Shown: positions 1-8,759 of the stretch, piece after piece
How the letters are laid out: the number at the start of each line of letters is the position of its first letter
How positions within the stretch are numbered: position 1 is the first letter of the stretch
NCBI RefSeq assembly: GCF_001945395.1
Contig: NZ_MSXV01000050.1
Location: forward strand, 166,479 to 230,478
Source of the DNA: Pseudomonas sp. PA15(2017)
GTDB lineage: Bacteria > Pseudomonadota > Gammaproteobacteria > Pseudomonadales > Pseudomonadaceae
Length of the DNA stretch: 64,000 nt
Direction: 5' to 3'
The notes under the pieces: model-generated
What the model saw: the letters and a program-made list of their open reading frames with translations, nothing else
Databases searched by the model: none
What the model was told of the DNA's origin: nothing
Program-made: the position numbers and the translations under genes

Positions 1-1089
1 GGCCACACCCAGCTGGCTACTCACCAGGCTGCCAAGCAAGGCACCACCGCCGATACCGACGTTGAAGATGCCCGAGAACAGCGCCATGGCCACATCGGTG
101 GCGTCCGAAGCAAGGTTGAGCACCTTGGCCTGCAAGGCAAGGCCGAAGCACATCATGGCGACGCCCCAGATCACGCTCAGCGTGGCGAGATAAGCATGCT
201 CGCGAGCTACCGGCAGCAGGAGCAGCATGCACAGGCTCAGCGTGCCGATGGCGGTGATCACGAACCCACGTGGGAAGCGCGTGCTGTAGCGGCTGAACAG
301 GATCGAACCGATGATCCCCGCACAGCCGAACAGCAACAGCAGCACGGTGACCATATCTGCAGTGATGCCGGCGACTTCCAGGGCGAACGGCTCGATGTAG
401 GTGTACGCGGTGAAATGAGCGGTGATCACCAGGGCGGTAAGCACGTACACGGTGACCAGCGCCGGGCGCTTGAACAACACCGGCAGGCTGCGCAACGAGC
501 CGGAGTTCTGGCTCGGCAGCAGCGGCAGGCTCTTGATCAGGCACAGCACCACCACACCGGCCACCACGGCGATGGTGGTGAAGGTCGTGCGCCAGCCCAG
601 CACCTCGCCGATCACCCGGCCCAGGGGAATGCCCAGCACCATGGCCAGCGCACTGCCGGTCGCCAGCAGGCCAAGGGCTTGCGCCTGCTTGCCTGGCGGC
701 GCCACCCGCACCGCCAGGGACGCGGTGATCGCCCAGAACAGCGCGTGGGCCAGGGCGATGCCGATGCGGCTGATCACCAGCACGGTGAAATTCCAGGCGA
801 TGCCGGACAGCACATGGCTGGCGATGAACAGCACGAACACGAAGGCCAACAGCTTGCGCCGCTCGATATTGTGGGTCAGCAGCATCAGCGGCAACGAGGC
901 CAACGCCACCACCCAGGCATAGATGGTCAGCATCAGGCCGACGCTGGCGGTGGTCATCTCGAAGCTGTGGCCGATCTGGCTCAGCAAGCCGACCGGCACG
1001 AACTCGGTGGTATTGAAGATGAAGGCGCCCAGCGCCAAGGCGATCACGCTCAGCCAGCTACCGCTGTGCGCTTGTTCCGGTGTGTTCAT
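1..1089 (-). CDS. sotB: Sugar efflux MFS transporter SotB (3' end outside window)
   Basis: This inner-membrane major-facilitator protein exports sugars and related compounds (E. coli SotB/YdeA family). The reading frame is open from the ATG at 1089 to base 1, giving 363 residues, so the last few tens of residues lie beyond the window. Directly visible are the N-terminal family signature [13 protein letters not shown] in helix 1, [18 protein letters not shown] followed by ERRKLL in the helix 2-3 region, [20 protein letters not shown], and the late motif [15 protein letters not shown]. All match SotB closely from memory of the E. coli protein. The ATG follows a short non-coding stretch and no upstream in-frame start looks better. 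The plus-strand open frame over the same bases is a codon-bias shadow. The neighbouring regulator gene is separated by about 440 bp, so this is probably a single-gene unit. Confidence 0.88.
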   Translation of the reverse strand, partial: MNTPEQAHSGSWLSVIALALGAFIFNTTEFVPVGLLSQIGHSFEMTTASVGLMLTIYAWVVALASLPLMLLTHNIERRKLLAFVFVLFIASHVLSGIAWNFTVLVISRIGIALAHALFWAITASLAVRVAPPGKQAQALGLLATGSALAMVLGIPLGRVIGEVLGWRTTFTTIAVVAGVVVLCLIKSLPLLPSQNSGSLRSLPVLFKRPALVTVYVLTALVITAHFTAYTYIEPFALEVAGITADMVTVLLLLFGCAGIIGSILFSRYSTRFPRGFVITAIGTLSLCMLLLLPVAREHAYLATLSVIWGVAMMCFGLALQAKVLNLASDATDVAMALFSGIFNVGIGGGALLGSLVSSQLGVA

Positions 1090-1450
1090 GTGGCTGATAT
1101 CCGCCCTTGGGGAACGCCTCGGCTACAACGGCCAATCGCCCGAAGCCGGATGGCAACGAGCGCGGTAGGAAGCGAACGAAAAAATATGAGCCCCATACAC
1201 GACGAACACGCACACGGCAGCTCGCGCTCCCAATGGCGATGAACGCTGGGAGTGGCGATGCGGAGTGCGGAAAATTATAGGTATGGGATGGCCTGCAGCG
1301 GCGATTCTACGCACGGCCTGGCGGCTGAACAATATGCTCGGGAAAACGTTATTTGGATGGGCGACGGCCGGTCTTCGGAACGATCATGGGTTGCCGTTTA
1401 CGGGCGTGGGCGAGGCAGTTTCAAGATAGAAGCAGCCATCGATGCAGTAC

Positions 1451-1502
1451 CTGTGGGAGCGGGCCATGCCCGCGAAATCACGGGCATGGCCCGTTCCCAC
1501 AA
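1451..1502. repeat. REP-type palindrome
   Basis: A near-perfect inverted repeat: the left arm CTGTGGGAGCGGGCCATGCC is mirrored by the right arm ending CCCGTTCCCACAAG, with a short AT-rich loop. This is the common Pseudomonas REP element style and lies between two 3' ends or gene flanks. The remainder of 1090-1532 shows no gene or other clear signal to me. Confidence 0.8.
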
Positions 1503-1532
1503 GTAATACGCCGAAATCCGTTTTTACCGGCA

Positions 1533-2249
1533 TCAATCCGGCACTTCCACACTGATATGAATCGCATCATGGCGCCAGTACTCCAGGTCGCAGTCGATCA
1601 GCCGACCATGCTGGTCGCGGTTGACCCGGGTGATGCGCAGTGCCGGGCTGCCGGCGGCGACCTTGAGCGCCGCCGCGGCGTCGGCATGCAGCGCGGTGGG
1701 CACCATGTCGAAGCGCACGCGGCCGTAACGCACGTCGTATTCGCTGGCGTACAGCTCGGTCAGCGAGCGGGTCAGGTCGAAATCAAGAATGCCGGGAAAG
1801 TAACCCGGGTTCAGGTAATGCTCGACGTACAGCACCAGGCGCCCGTCGATGCGCCGCGCCCGGCGGATCTGGTAGACGCTCGACAGCCCCGACAGGCCGA
1901 GCACCTGGCAGATCTGCGCGTTGGCCGGCATCAACCGGGCGCTCAGCACCTCGGTGGCCGGCACCCGGCCCTGTTCGGCGACCATGGCATGGAAATGGGT
2001 GCGCACCGATGGGTTATAGGCCACCCGCGCCGGCGACACGAACCAGCCGCGGCGCTCCTCGCGGTACACCAGCCCCTGGGCCTCCAGCTGCCCCAACGCC
2101 TCACGCAGGGTAATGCGGGTGGTGTCGAACAGATCGCTCAGGCGGCGCTCGGCCGGCAGCTTGCAACCGGCAGGCAGCAGGCCGTGTTCGATCTGCTCCT
2201 GCAACGCGCGGCAAATGATGGTAACGGCCCGCGGCGTGTCATCGCGCAT
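1533..2249 (-). CDS. GntR/HutC-family transcriptional regulator (UTRA domain)
   Basis: A probable ligand-responsive repressor, about 238 residues. Residues ~5-75 form the winged helix-turn-helix (LPAERRLSDLF, TTRITLREALGQLEAQGLV, EERRGWFVSP), and ~90-235 form the UTRA ligand-binding domain (YQIRRARRIDGRLVLYVEHY, DLEYWRHDAIHISVEV). I start at ATG 2249; a GTG three bases upstream (2252) is equally in frame and better spaced from the AAAGGA at 2257-2262. The gene is divergent from the transporter operon beginning at 2544, and each promoter side carries a TGGTCTAGACCA-like near-palindrome (2265-2276 and 2506-2517), the type bound by HutC-family regulators such as NagR/DasR. Family relatives include PhnR-like regulators of phosphonate genes. 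The ligand here is unknown, but the neighbours point to a phosphorus-containing compound. Confidence 0.85.
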   Translation of the reverse strand: MRDDTPRAVTIICRALQEQIEHGLLPAGCKLPAERRLSDLFDTTRITLREALGQLEAQGLVYREERRGWFVSPARVAYNPSVRTHFHAMVAEQGRVPATEVLSARLMPANAQICQVLGLSGLSSVYQIRRARRIDGRLVLYVEHYLNPGYFPGILDFDLTRSLTELYASEYDVRYGRVRFDMVPTALHADAAAALKVAAGSPALRITRVNRDQHGRLIDCDLEYWRHDAIHISVEVPD

Positions 2250-2264
2250 CACCTTGATTCCTTT

Positions 2265-2276
2265 TGGACTAGACCA
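2265..2276. promoter_or_regulatory. Putative GntR operator, regulator side
   Basis: TGGACTAGACCA is a near-palindrome one base away from TGGTCTAGACCA. It lies 16 bp before the regulator's ATG and probably mediates autoregulation. A second copy sits before the divergent operon. Confidence 0.5.
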
Positions 2277-2505
2277 GCCTTATTACAGGGCATGTCGCAG
2301 CCATCCGTGCGGCTGCCTCTGGTCCGGCAAGCCTAGGCAAGCACCATGACCGGCAGATGACAGCCAGGCTGCAAGCAGGGCCCATGCCAGGCAATTCAAA
2401 GGATTGAGCTGGTCTACGCTCTTTAAGCGCAACGCCGATGCCAGGCGCCCGATCCCGTCGACACGAAACTGTCATTGGCAGCACCTACATTGGCTTGGCT
2501 CTTGC

Positions 2506-2517
2506 TGATCTAGACCA
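2506..2517. promoter_or_regulatory. Putative GntR operator, transporter-operon side
   Basis: TGATCTAGACCA again differs from TGGTCTAGACCA at one base and lies 26 bp before the start of the solute-binding protein gene, where a repressor would block the operon promoter. The stretch 2280-2505 between the two sites shows nothing else distinctive. Confidence 0.5.
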
Positions 2518-2543
2518 ACCTCTCAATGCAAAGGAGTTTCCCA

Positions 2544-3602
2544 ATGAAACAACTGCTACTGGCATCGCTGATGGGCAGCGCCATCGCTCTCGCCTCCCAC
2601 GCCATGGCCGCCGAGACGGATTTAACTGCACTGGAACAGGCCGCACGCAAGGAAGGCGCCGTGAACAGCGTCGGCATGCCGGACAGTTGGGCCAACTGGA
2701 AGGACACCTGGCAGGACCTGGCCGACAAATACGGCCTCAAGCACATGGACACCGACATGAGTTCGGCCCAGGAAATTGCCAAGTTCGCGGCCGAGAAGGA
2801 CAACGCCACCGCCGACATCGGTGACGTGGGCGCCGCATTCGGCCCCATCGCCGTGCAGCAGGGCGTGACCCAGCCCTACAAGCCGAGCACCTGGGACCAG
2901 GTACCCGAGTGGGCCAAGGACAAGGACGGCCACTGGGCGCTCGCCTACACCGGCTCGATCGCCTTCATCGTCAACAAGCAGTTAGTCAAGGACGTGCCGA
3001 AAAGCTGGGCCGACCTCAAGACCGGCAAGTACCGCGTCGCCATCGGCGACGTCAGCGCTGCCGCCCAGGCGGTCAACGGTGTGCTGGCCGCGGCCATCGC
3101 CAATGGCGGCGACGAGAAGAACATCCAGCCGGGCCTGGACTTCTTCGCCGAGATCGCCGAGCAGGGTCGCCTGTCGCTGGCCAACCCGACCATCCAGACC
3201 CTCGAGAAGGGTGAAGTGGAAGTCGGTATCGTCTGGGACTTCAACGGCCTGTCCTACCGCGACCAGATCGACCCGAACCGCTTCGAGGTGCTGATCCCGT
3301 CCGATGGCTCGGTGATCTCCGGCTACACCACCATCATCAACAAATACGCCAAGCACCCCAACGCCGCCAAGCTGACCCGCGAATACATCTTCAGCGATGC
3401 CGGGCAGATCAACCTGGCCAAGGGCAACGCCCGGCCGATTCGCGCCGAGCACCTGACCCTGCCGGCTGAAGTACAGGCCAAGCTGCTGCCCAACGAGCAG
3501 TACGCCAAGGTCAAGCCGATCAAGGATGCCGCCGCCTGGGAAGCGACCTCCAAGGCCCTGCCGCAGCAGTGGCAGGAAAACGTGATCATCAACATGGAGT
3601 GA
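2544..3602 (+). CDS. ABC transporter periplasmic solute-binding protein
   Basis: The secreted binding protein of the importer encoded downstream, 352 residues. I chose ATG 2544 because AAAGGAG at 2530-2536 is well spaced and the resulting N-terminus (MKQLLLASLMGS, cleaved after AMAA) is a textbook signal peptide; an in-frame ATG at 2526 would add six non-signal residues. The fold is that of the iron/spermidine/2-aminoethylphosphonate type binding proteins: EQAARKEGAVNSVGMPDSW near the N-terminus, then WALAYTGSIAFIVNK and ADLKTGKYRVAIGDVS at mid length, and VISGYTTIINKYAKHPNAAK late. Ligand specificity cannot be read from sequence. It is the first gene of a tightly packed operon, followed by a REP pair before the second gene. 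Confidence 0.85.
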   Translation: MKQLLLASLMGSAIALASHAMAAETDLTALEQAARKEGAVNSVGMPDSWANWKDTWQDLADKYGLKHMDTDMSSAQEIAKFAAEKDNATADIGDVGAAFGPIAVQQGVTQPYKPSTWDQVPEWAKDKDGHWALAYTGSIAFIVNKQLVKDVPKSWADLKTGKYRVAIGDVSAAAQAVNGVLAAAIANGGDEKNIQPGLDFFAEIAEQGRLSLANPTIQTLEKGEVEVGIVWDFNGLSYRDQIDPNRFEVLIPSDGSVISGYTTIINKYAKHPNAAKLTREYIFSDAGQINLAKGNARPIRAEHLTLPAEVQAKLLPNEQYAKVKPIKDAAAWEATSKALPQQWQENVIINME

Positions 3603-3614
3603 TCCAGGCAACCT

Positions 3615-3684
3615 GTAGCCCGGGTCGAGCGTAGCGACACCCGGGAAACCTGCCCTGGGTATCGCTGCGCTCATCCCAGGCTAC
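3615..3684. repeat. Paired REP-like inverted repeats inside the operon
   Basis: GTAGCCCGGGTCGAGCGTAG begins one arm and the reverse complement of a close copy (ending CATCCCAGGCTAC) forms the other. Both arms contain their own GAGCGTAGCGA-type core. It is placed between the binding-protein gene and the rest of the operon, a common position for elements that stabilise the upstream mRNA and raise binding-protein levels. Confidence 0.7.
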
Positions 3685-3708
3685 GACTCTCTCAACTCAG
3701 GATCACCC

Positions 3709-4515
3709 ATGCCGTCCAAGGTCATCCTCGTTCTGCTCGACGGCCTCAATTTCGAGGTCGCCCGGCATGCGCTCGGCCACCTGCAGGCCTATCGCGCTGC
3801 CGGGCGTGCCGCACTGTACAAGCTCGAGTGCGAACTGCCGTCGCTGTCCAGGCCGCTCTACGAGTGCATTCTCACCGGCGTCGCGCCCATCGACAGCGGC
3901 ATCGTGCACAACAACGTGGTGCGCCTGAGCAGTGAGCGCAGCGTGTTCCATTACGCCCGCGCCGCGGGGCTGAGCACCGCGGCTGCCGCTTACCATTGGG
4001 TCAGCGAGCTGTATAACCGCGCGCCTTTCGTGGCCGCACGCGATCGGCATACCCGTGATGCCGAGCTGCCGATCCAGCACGGGCACTTCTATTACGTCGA
4101 CCATTACCCGGACTCGCACCTGTTCGACGACGCCGAGAGCCTGCGCCTCGCCCATGCGCCGGACTTCCTGCTGGTGCACCCGATGAATATCGACGACGCC
4201 GGCCATAAGCATGGCCTGGGCAGCAGCCAATACCGCAATGCCGCGCGTGTCGCCGACATCCTGCTGGCCAACTACCTGCAAGGCTGGCTGGACGCCGGTT
4301 ACCAGGTGTTGGTGACCGCCGACCACGGCATGAACGACGACCGCTCCCACAACGGCCTGCTGCCCGAAGAACGCGAAGTGCCGCTGTTCGTGCTCGGTGA
4401 TGCCTTCAGCCTTAGCGACGCCGCCGCACCAAAGCAGCTCGAACTGTGCGGCACGATCTGCGAGCTGCTTGGCGTGCCCCATGACAAACCCTCGTGCCGG
4501 GAGCTGCTGCGATGA
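3709..4515 (+). CDS. Alkaline-phosphatase-superfamily phosphodiesterase/pyrophosphatase-like hydrolase
   Basis: A 268-residue cytoplasmic protein (no signal peptide) of the type I phosphodiesterase/nucleotide pyrophosphatase clan, which also includes phosphonoacetate hydrolase. Visible metal and catalytic landmarks: LLDGL with Asp11 near the N-terminus, the nucleophile region LPSLSRPLYECILTG (Ser45 or Ser47), PMNIDDAGHKHG at about two-thirds, TADHGMND near residue 205, and a following RSHNG His. It is short for the family and looks like the core domain only. Its stop overlaps the first permease start (ATGA), so the two are translationally coupled. Because it is inside an import operon and lacks an export signal, I infer that it acts on the imported substrate, releasing a phosphate or a phosphomonoester. 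The exact substrate is unknown. Confidence 0.8.
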   Translation: MPSKVILVLLDGLNFEVARHALGHLQAYRAAGRAALYKLECELPSLSRPLYECILTGVAPIDSGIVHNNVVRLSSERSVFHYARAAGLSTAAAAYHWVSELYNRAPFVAARDRHTRDAELPIQHGHFYYVDHYPDSHLFDDAESLRLAHAPDFLLVHPMNIDDAGHKHGLGSSQYRNAARVADILLANYLQGWLDAGYQVLVTADHGMNDDRSHNGLLPEEREVPLFVLGDAFSLSDAAAPKQLELCGTICELLGVPHDKPSCRELLR

Positions 4516-5360
4516 GCGCCACCCACAAACCCCGCGGCAAATGGCCGGCCCTGCTGTGCCTGCTGCCCTTCACGGTGTTCTTTATCGCCTTTCAGGTGGC
4601 CCCGCTGGTGTGGGTCGCGATCAACAGCCTCAACACCCCGGACGGCTGGGGCCTGGGCAATTTCGAGAAGGCCTTCGCCTCCAAGTTCTACATGCAGGCG
4701 GTCAAGCACAGCCTGCAGATCGCTTTCTGGTCGAGTGTGTTCGGCATGCTCATCGCCATCGTCGGCAGCTACTCGCTGCGCCAGGTGGACTCGAAACTGC
4801 GCGATTTCGTGATCGCCTTTTCCAACATGACCAGCAACTTCGCCGGCGTGCCCCTGGCCTTCGCCTTCATCATCCTGCTCGGTTTCAACGGCGCGCTGAC
4901 CCTGCTGCTGATCCAGGCCGGGCTGATCGACAGCTTCAACCTGTACTCCAAGAACGGCCTGATCGTGCTCTACACCTACTTCCAGATTCCCCTCGGTGTG
5001 CTGCTGCTCTACCCGGCCTTCGACGCCCTGCGCCAGGACTGGCGCGAGTCGGCCGCACTGCTCGGCGCCGGCACCTGGGCCTTCTGGCGGCATATCGGCC
5101 TGCCGGTGCTGACCCCGGCGCTGCTCGGCACCTTCGTCATCCTGCTGGCCAATGCCCTGGGCGCCTATGCCACGGTGTATTACCTGACCACCGGCAATTT
5201 CAACGTGCTGCCGATCCGCATCGCCGCGATGATTTCCGGGGACATTTCCCTCGACCCGAACATGGCCAGCGCCCTGGCGATGATCCTGGTCGGCCTGATG
5301 GCGGCGATCACCCTCGTCCATCAGTTGCTGCTGCGAAGGAGCTACCATGTCCCGCGCTGA
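4512..5360 (+). CDS. ABC transporter permease (first of two)
   Basis: An inner-membrane permease, 282 residues, about six transmembrane segments beginning with LLCLLPFTVFFIAFQVAPLVW. The EAA-type loop that docks to the ATPase is visible as DWRESAALLGAGTWAFWRHI about 85 residues from the C-terminus. The ATG at 4512 overlaps the upstream stop by four bases (ATGA); an in-frame start at 4494 would lie inside the upstream gene and is less likely. It pairs with the next permease and belongs to the binding-protein-dependent transport family used for iron, spermidine/putrescine and aminoethylphosphonate. Confidence 0.87.
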   Translation: MSATHKPRGKWPALLCLLPFTVFFIAFQVAPLVWVAINSLNTPDGWGLGNFEKAFASKFYMQAVKHSLQIAFWSSVFGMLIAIVGSYSLRQVDSKLRDFVIAFSNMTSNFAGVPLAFAFIILLGFNGALTLLLIQAGLIDSFNLYSKNGLIVLYTYFQIPLGVLLLYPAFDALRQDWRESAALLGAGTWAFWRHIGLPVLTPALLGTFVILLANALGAYATVYYLTTGNFNVLPIRIAAMISGDISLDPNMASALAMILVGLMAAITLVHQLLLRRSYHVPR

Positions 5361-6144
5361 TGCTGCCGCCACGAGTCTTTACCACCGCGTGGTGGTCTGG
5401 CTGCTGTTTCTGATCCTGCTGCTGCCGCTGGCCGGTACCCTGCTCTATTCGCTGTCCACCAGCTGGTCGGCGACCATCCTGCCGGATGGCCTGACCTTCA
5501 AATGGTACCTGGAGCTGTGGGGCGAGACGCGCTTTCTCAAGGCCTTCGGCCAGTCGCTGCTGGTCTGCTTCGGCGCCCTGGCGTTGTCGGTGGTGCTGAT
5601 CCTGCCGTTGCTGTTCGTGGTGCATTACCACTTCCCGAAACTCGACGCGGTGATGAACGTGCTGATCCTGCTGCCGTTCGCCGTGCCGCCGGTGGTGTCC
5701 GCCGTGGGCCTGCTGCAGCTCTACGGCTCCGGGCCGCTGGCGATGGTCGGCACGCCGTGGATCCTGATCGGCTGCTACTTCACCATCGCCCTGCCGTTCA
5801 TGTACCGGGCCATCACCAACAACCTGCAGGCGATCAACCTGCGCGACCTGATGGACGCCGCCCACCTGCTCGGCGCCAGCACCTGGAAAGCCGCCTTTCT
5901 GGTGGTGCTGCCCACCCTGCGCAAGGGCCTGATGGTGTCGCTGTTCCTGTCATTCAGCTTCCTGTTCGGCGAATTCGTGTTCGCCAACCTGCTGGTCGGC
6001 ACGCGCTACGAGACGCTGCAGGTGTATCTGAACAACATGAAGAACAGCAGCGGCCACTTCAACAGCGCCCTGGTGATCTCCTACTTCTTTTTCGTCCTGG
6101 TGTTCACCTGGGCGGCCAATCAACTGAACAGGGACAAGGCATGA
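5347..6144 (+). CDS. ABC transporter permease (second of two)
   Basis: A 265-residue inner-membrane permease that overlaps the previous gene by 14 bp. Strongly hydrophobic segments include VVVWLLFLILLLPLAGTLLY at the N-terminus and LMVSLFLSFSFLFGEFVFAN late. The EAA loop is visible as LRDLMDAAHLLGASTWKAAF near residue 165-185. It forms the heterodimeric channel with the product of the preceding gene. Confidence 0.87.
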   Translation: MSRADAAATSLYHRVVVWLLFLILLLPLAGTLLYSLSTSWSATILPDGLTFKWYLELWGETRFLKAFGQSLLVCFGALALSVVLILPLLFVVHYHFPKLDAVMNVLILLPFAVPPVVSAVGLLQLYGSGPLAMVGTPWILIGCYFTIALPFMYRAITNNLQAINLRDLMDAAHLLGASTWKAAFLVVLPTLRKGLMVSLFLSFSFLFGEFVFANLLVGTRYETLQVYLNNMKNSSGHFNSALVISYFFFVLVFTWAANQLNRDKA

Positions 6145-7127
6145 GTTTCCTGAGCATCCAGAACCTGCACAAGCGCTACGGCGGCACCGCGATTTTCAGC
6201 GACATCAACGCGGAGATCGAGCAAGGCGAATTCGTCACTCTGCTCGGCCCTTCGGGCTGCGGCAAATCCACCCTGCTGCGCTGCATCGCCGGCCTCACCG
6301 AGGTCAACGGCGGCAAGATCCTGCTCGGCGGCGAAGACCTGGTGCCGCTGTCGCCGCAAAAGCGCGGCATCGGCATGGTGTTCCAGAGCTACGCGCTGTT
6401 CCCCAACATGACCGCCGCGCAGAACGTCGCCTTCGGCCTGCGCATGCAGAAGGTCGGCAAGGAAGAATCCACCGCCCGCGTGCAGGAAGCCCTGGCGATG
6501 GTCGAGCTGGGCGACTTCGCCGGCCGCTACCCACATCAGCTATCCGGCGGCCAGTGCCAGCGCGTCGCCCTGGCCCGCTCGCTGGTCACCCGCCCACGGC
6601 TGCTGCTGCTCGACGAGCCGCTGTCGGCCCTCGATGCGCGCATTCGCAAGCACCTGCGCGAGCAGATCCGCAGCATCCAGCAGGAGCTGGGCCTGACCAC
6701 GATTTTCGTCACCCACGATCAGGAAGAGGCGCTGGTGATGAGCGACCGCATCTTCCTGATGAACGCCGGGCGCATCGTCCAGAGCGGCGACGCGGAAACC
6801 CTTTACACCGCGCCGGCCGACGCCTTCGCCGCCGGTTTCATCGGTAACTACAACCTGCTCGACGCACCCAGCGCCAGCCGCCTGCTCGGCTATCCGGTCA
6901 GCAGCCAGGTGGCCATCCGCCCGGAAGCCATCGTGCTCGGCCAGGGCCCGATCAGCGCAATCATTCGCAGCCACGCCCTGCTCGGTAATATCATCCGCTA
7001 CCGGGTGGACGCCGACGGCGTGGAACTGCTGGTCGATGTGCTCAATCGCAGCGCCGACGACCTGCACGCCAACGGCCACCCGATCTCACTGGATATCGCG
7101 GCGCATGCCGTGCGAGAGGTAGCTTGA
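6141..7127 (+). CDS. ABC transporter ATP-binding protein
   Basis: The ATPase of the importer, 328 residues, starting at ATG 6141 (ATGA overlap with the permease). A much longer open frame extends upstream, but it runs through the permease gene in another frame and is an artefact. Walker A is GPSGCGKST (~residue 35), the Q-loop is near VFQSYALFPNM, the signature is LSGGQCQRVALARSL, Walker B is RLLLLDEPLSALD, and the switch histidine is in TIFVTHDQEEAL. Residues ~235-328 form the C-terminal regulatory TOBE-like domain (VAIRPEAIVLGQ). It belongs to the PotA/FbpC group. Confidence 0.9.
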   Translation: MSFLSIQNLHKRYGGTAIFSDINAEIEQGEFVTLLGPSGCGKSTLLRCIAGLTEVNGGKILLGGEDLVPLSPQKRGIGMVFQSYALFPNMTAAQNVAFGLRMQKVGKEESTARVQEALAMVELGDFAGRYPHQLSGGQCQRVALARSLVTRPRLLLLDEPLSALDARIRKHLREQIRSIQQELGLTTIFVTHDQEEALVMSDRIFLMNAGRIVQSGDAETLYTAPADAFAAGFIGNYNLLDAPSASRLLGYPVSSQVAIRPEAIVLGQGPISAIIRSHALLGNIIRYRVDADGVELLVDVLNRSADDLHANGHPISLDIAAHAVREVA

Positions 7128-7780
7128 TGGCCCTGGCAATTTTCGATCTCGACGAAACCCTGATCAACGGCGACTGCGCCAGCCTGTGGAGCGAACACAT
7201 GGCCACGCTGGGCTGGGTCGACGGCGAGAGCTTCATCGCCAAGGATCACCAACTGATGGCGCTGTATGCCGAAGGCAAGCTAGCCATGGAAGACTACATG
7301 ATCTTCAGCCTCTCGCCGCTGGTGGGGCGCACGCCGGAAGAAGTCGCCTTCGTGGTCGAGCCGTTCGTGGAGGACGTGATCGAGCCGATCTTCTTCAGCG
7401 ACGCCACCCGCTGCCTGGCCACCCACCGCGAGGCCGGCGACCGCATTCTGATCATCTCCGCCTCGGCGTACTTCCTGGTCAGCGCCATCGCCGAACGCCT
7501 CAAGGTCGACGAAGTGCTGGCCATCGATCTGCACGAGGAATACGGCCATTACAGCGGCAAGACAGAAGGCGTGCTGACCTACCGCGAAGGCAAGGTCACC
7601 CGCCTGCACGCCTGGCTGGAAGAACACGGCGAAACACTGGAAGGCGCCTACTTCTACTCCGACTCACGCAACGACCTGCCGCTGCTGCAGCGGGTCGACA
7701 ACCCCCACGCAGTCAACCCCGACCCGGTGCTGCGCGAACATGCCGAACGCGAGGGCTGGCCGATCTTGAGCTGGAGTTGA
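7127..7780 (+). CDS. HAD-IB family phosphatase
   Basis: A cytoplasmic haloacid-dehalogenase phosphatase of 217 residues, resembling SerB/phosphoserine-phosphatase-like HAD-IB enzymes. Motif I is FDLDETLINGD with the nucleophile and acid Asp pair, motif II is RILIISASAYF, the motif III lysine is around SGKTEGV, and motif IV is YSDSRNDLPLL. The start is the ATG sharing one base with the upstream stop (TGATG at 7125-7129); an in-frame TTG at 7124 is not needed. As last gene of the operon it could remove phosphate from the product of the phosphodiesterase-type enzyme, a two-step scheme that is my inference. Confidence 0.85.
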   Translation: MALAIFDLDETLINGDCASLWSEHMATLGWVDGESFIAKDHQLMALYAEGKLAMEDYMIFSLSPLVGRTPEEVAFVVEPFVEDVIEPIFFSDATRCLATHREAGDRILIISASAYFLVSAIAERLKVDEVLAIDLHEEYGHYSGKTEGVLTYREGKVTRLHAWLEEHGETLEGAYFYSDSRNDLPLLQRVDNPHAVNPDPVLREHAEREGWPILSWS

Positions 7781-8354
7781 GGCAGAGGCTGATAGCCGCA
7801 ATATGGCGGTAGCGGCCGTTCACGATCGTGGCAGGGGCTTTAGCCCCAAGCTCTTACGCCTAACCTGGCAAAGATCGTTGCTAAGCGGATCGCCGCCCGG
7901 CCTTTCCCACAACAGCTCCGTTCACCTTTCGCTTTCGGCGGAGCCAGATATATTCATCGAACTCTGTCCAAGACAATGCTGTTCCGCGGGCCGATCAGCG
8001 ATACAAGCCTGTAACGCGGGCCTCATGATCAGAGTTCTATCCGCATCGTAACTCTCCATCTCGGCTTACCGTAATTGAGGGTCGCTTTTCCTAGCCACGC
8101 CTTGGCCTTTACAGTGCTTTTATTCCATAAATAAGCCATCAATTAGCCTTTCCCCAATCATGAGTCGGTTGGGATGACGGAGCTCTATTTCTGAGGTGAA
8201 TTATGCGAGTTACAGCCTATGAATCGCCCCAGGTTTCGTAGATCCCCCCGAGCTATAGAGGCCCGTCCGCTTCTGGCCGGTAGCTGCCCGTTCAGCAGCT
8301 GCAATCGCCCTGAAGCGGGCAAGTAACACGTTCATGAACATTCTGAACAGTTTC
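7781..8354. other. Intergenic region without a recognisable gene
   Basis: This 574-bp stretch separates two convergent units (the organophosphorus operon and rbsD). It contains a compact GGGGCT/AGCCCC hairpin at 7834-7847 and a GC-rich segment around 8260-8320. Short open frames on both strands have no start signal or family resemblance. I see no clear rho-independent terminator. Confidence 0.6.
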
Positions 8355-8759
8355 TTAGAAAGTCACACCAGCGATCAACGCAATATTGCTGTAAGGCCGG
8401 CACTCGCCCGTGCGTATCTGCACCCGCGCGGTGCGGCACGCGGCCTTGAGTTCGTCGTGGCTGACCAGTTGGCGCTCGCCCAGCTCACCTTGAGCGGTCA
8501 GCGATTCGATAGCTTCCAACCCGACCGGCGCAACTTCCAGGGTTTCCCGCGCCAGCAGATGGCCCTGCACCTGCATCTCGCTGAGCACCACCTTGAGCGT
8601 GGTGACGAAGTCCGGTACGCCGGCGGTCAGCGCCAGGTCGATGCACGGGGTGCCAGGCGGTATCGGCATGCCGGCGTCGCCGATGACGATCACATCGCCA
8701 TGGCCAAGGCGGGCGATGACGGCGGAGAGTTCGGCGTTGAGCAGCGGGGTCTTTTTCAT
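8355..8759 (-). CDS. rbsD: D-ribose pyranase RbsD
   Basis: Interconverts the pyranose and furanose forms of D-ribose so that ribokinase receives the right anomer/ring form; cytoplasmic oligomer. The protein is 134 residues, the usual length, with the family pattern [30 protein letters not shown] (catalytic His20 is in LGHGD) and the C-terminal [17 protein letters not shown] (Tyr and Asn of the substrate site). The ATG at 8759 overlaps the rbsK stop (ATGA). Last gene of rbsBACRKD. Confidence 0.95.
   Translation of the reverse strand: MKKTPLLNAELSAVIARLGHGDVIVIGDAGMPIPPGTPCIDLALTAGVPDFVTTLKVVLSEMQVQGHLLARETLEVAPVGLEAIESLTAQGELGERQLVSHDELKAACRTARVQIRTGECRPYSNIALIAGVTF

Noticed and set aside
196..1242. 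A 348-codon plus-strand frame over the transporter gene
   Set aside because: Shadow of the SotB gene on the opposite strand; very rich in Gln and His and not a known family.
5502..7127. A 541-codon frame suggesting a fusion of permease and ATPase
   Set aside because: The first ~210 codons overlap the second permease gene in another frame and are Arg/Gly/Ala/Pro-rich; the ATPase begins at its own ATG at 6141.
7803..8051. Short plus-strand gene after the HAD phosphatase
   Set aside because: No ribosome-binding site, no recognisable motif, biased composition unlike the neighbouring genes.
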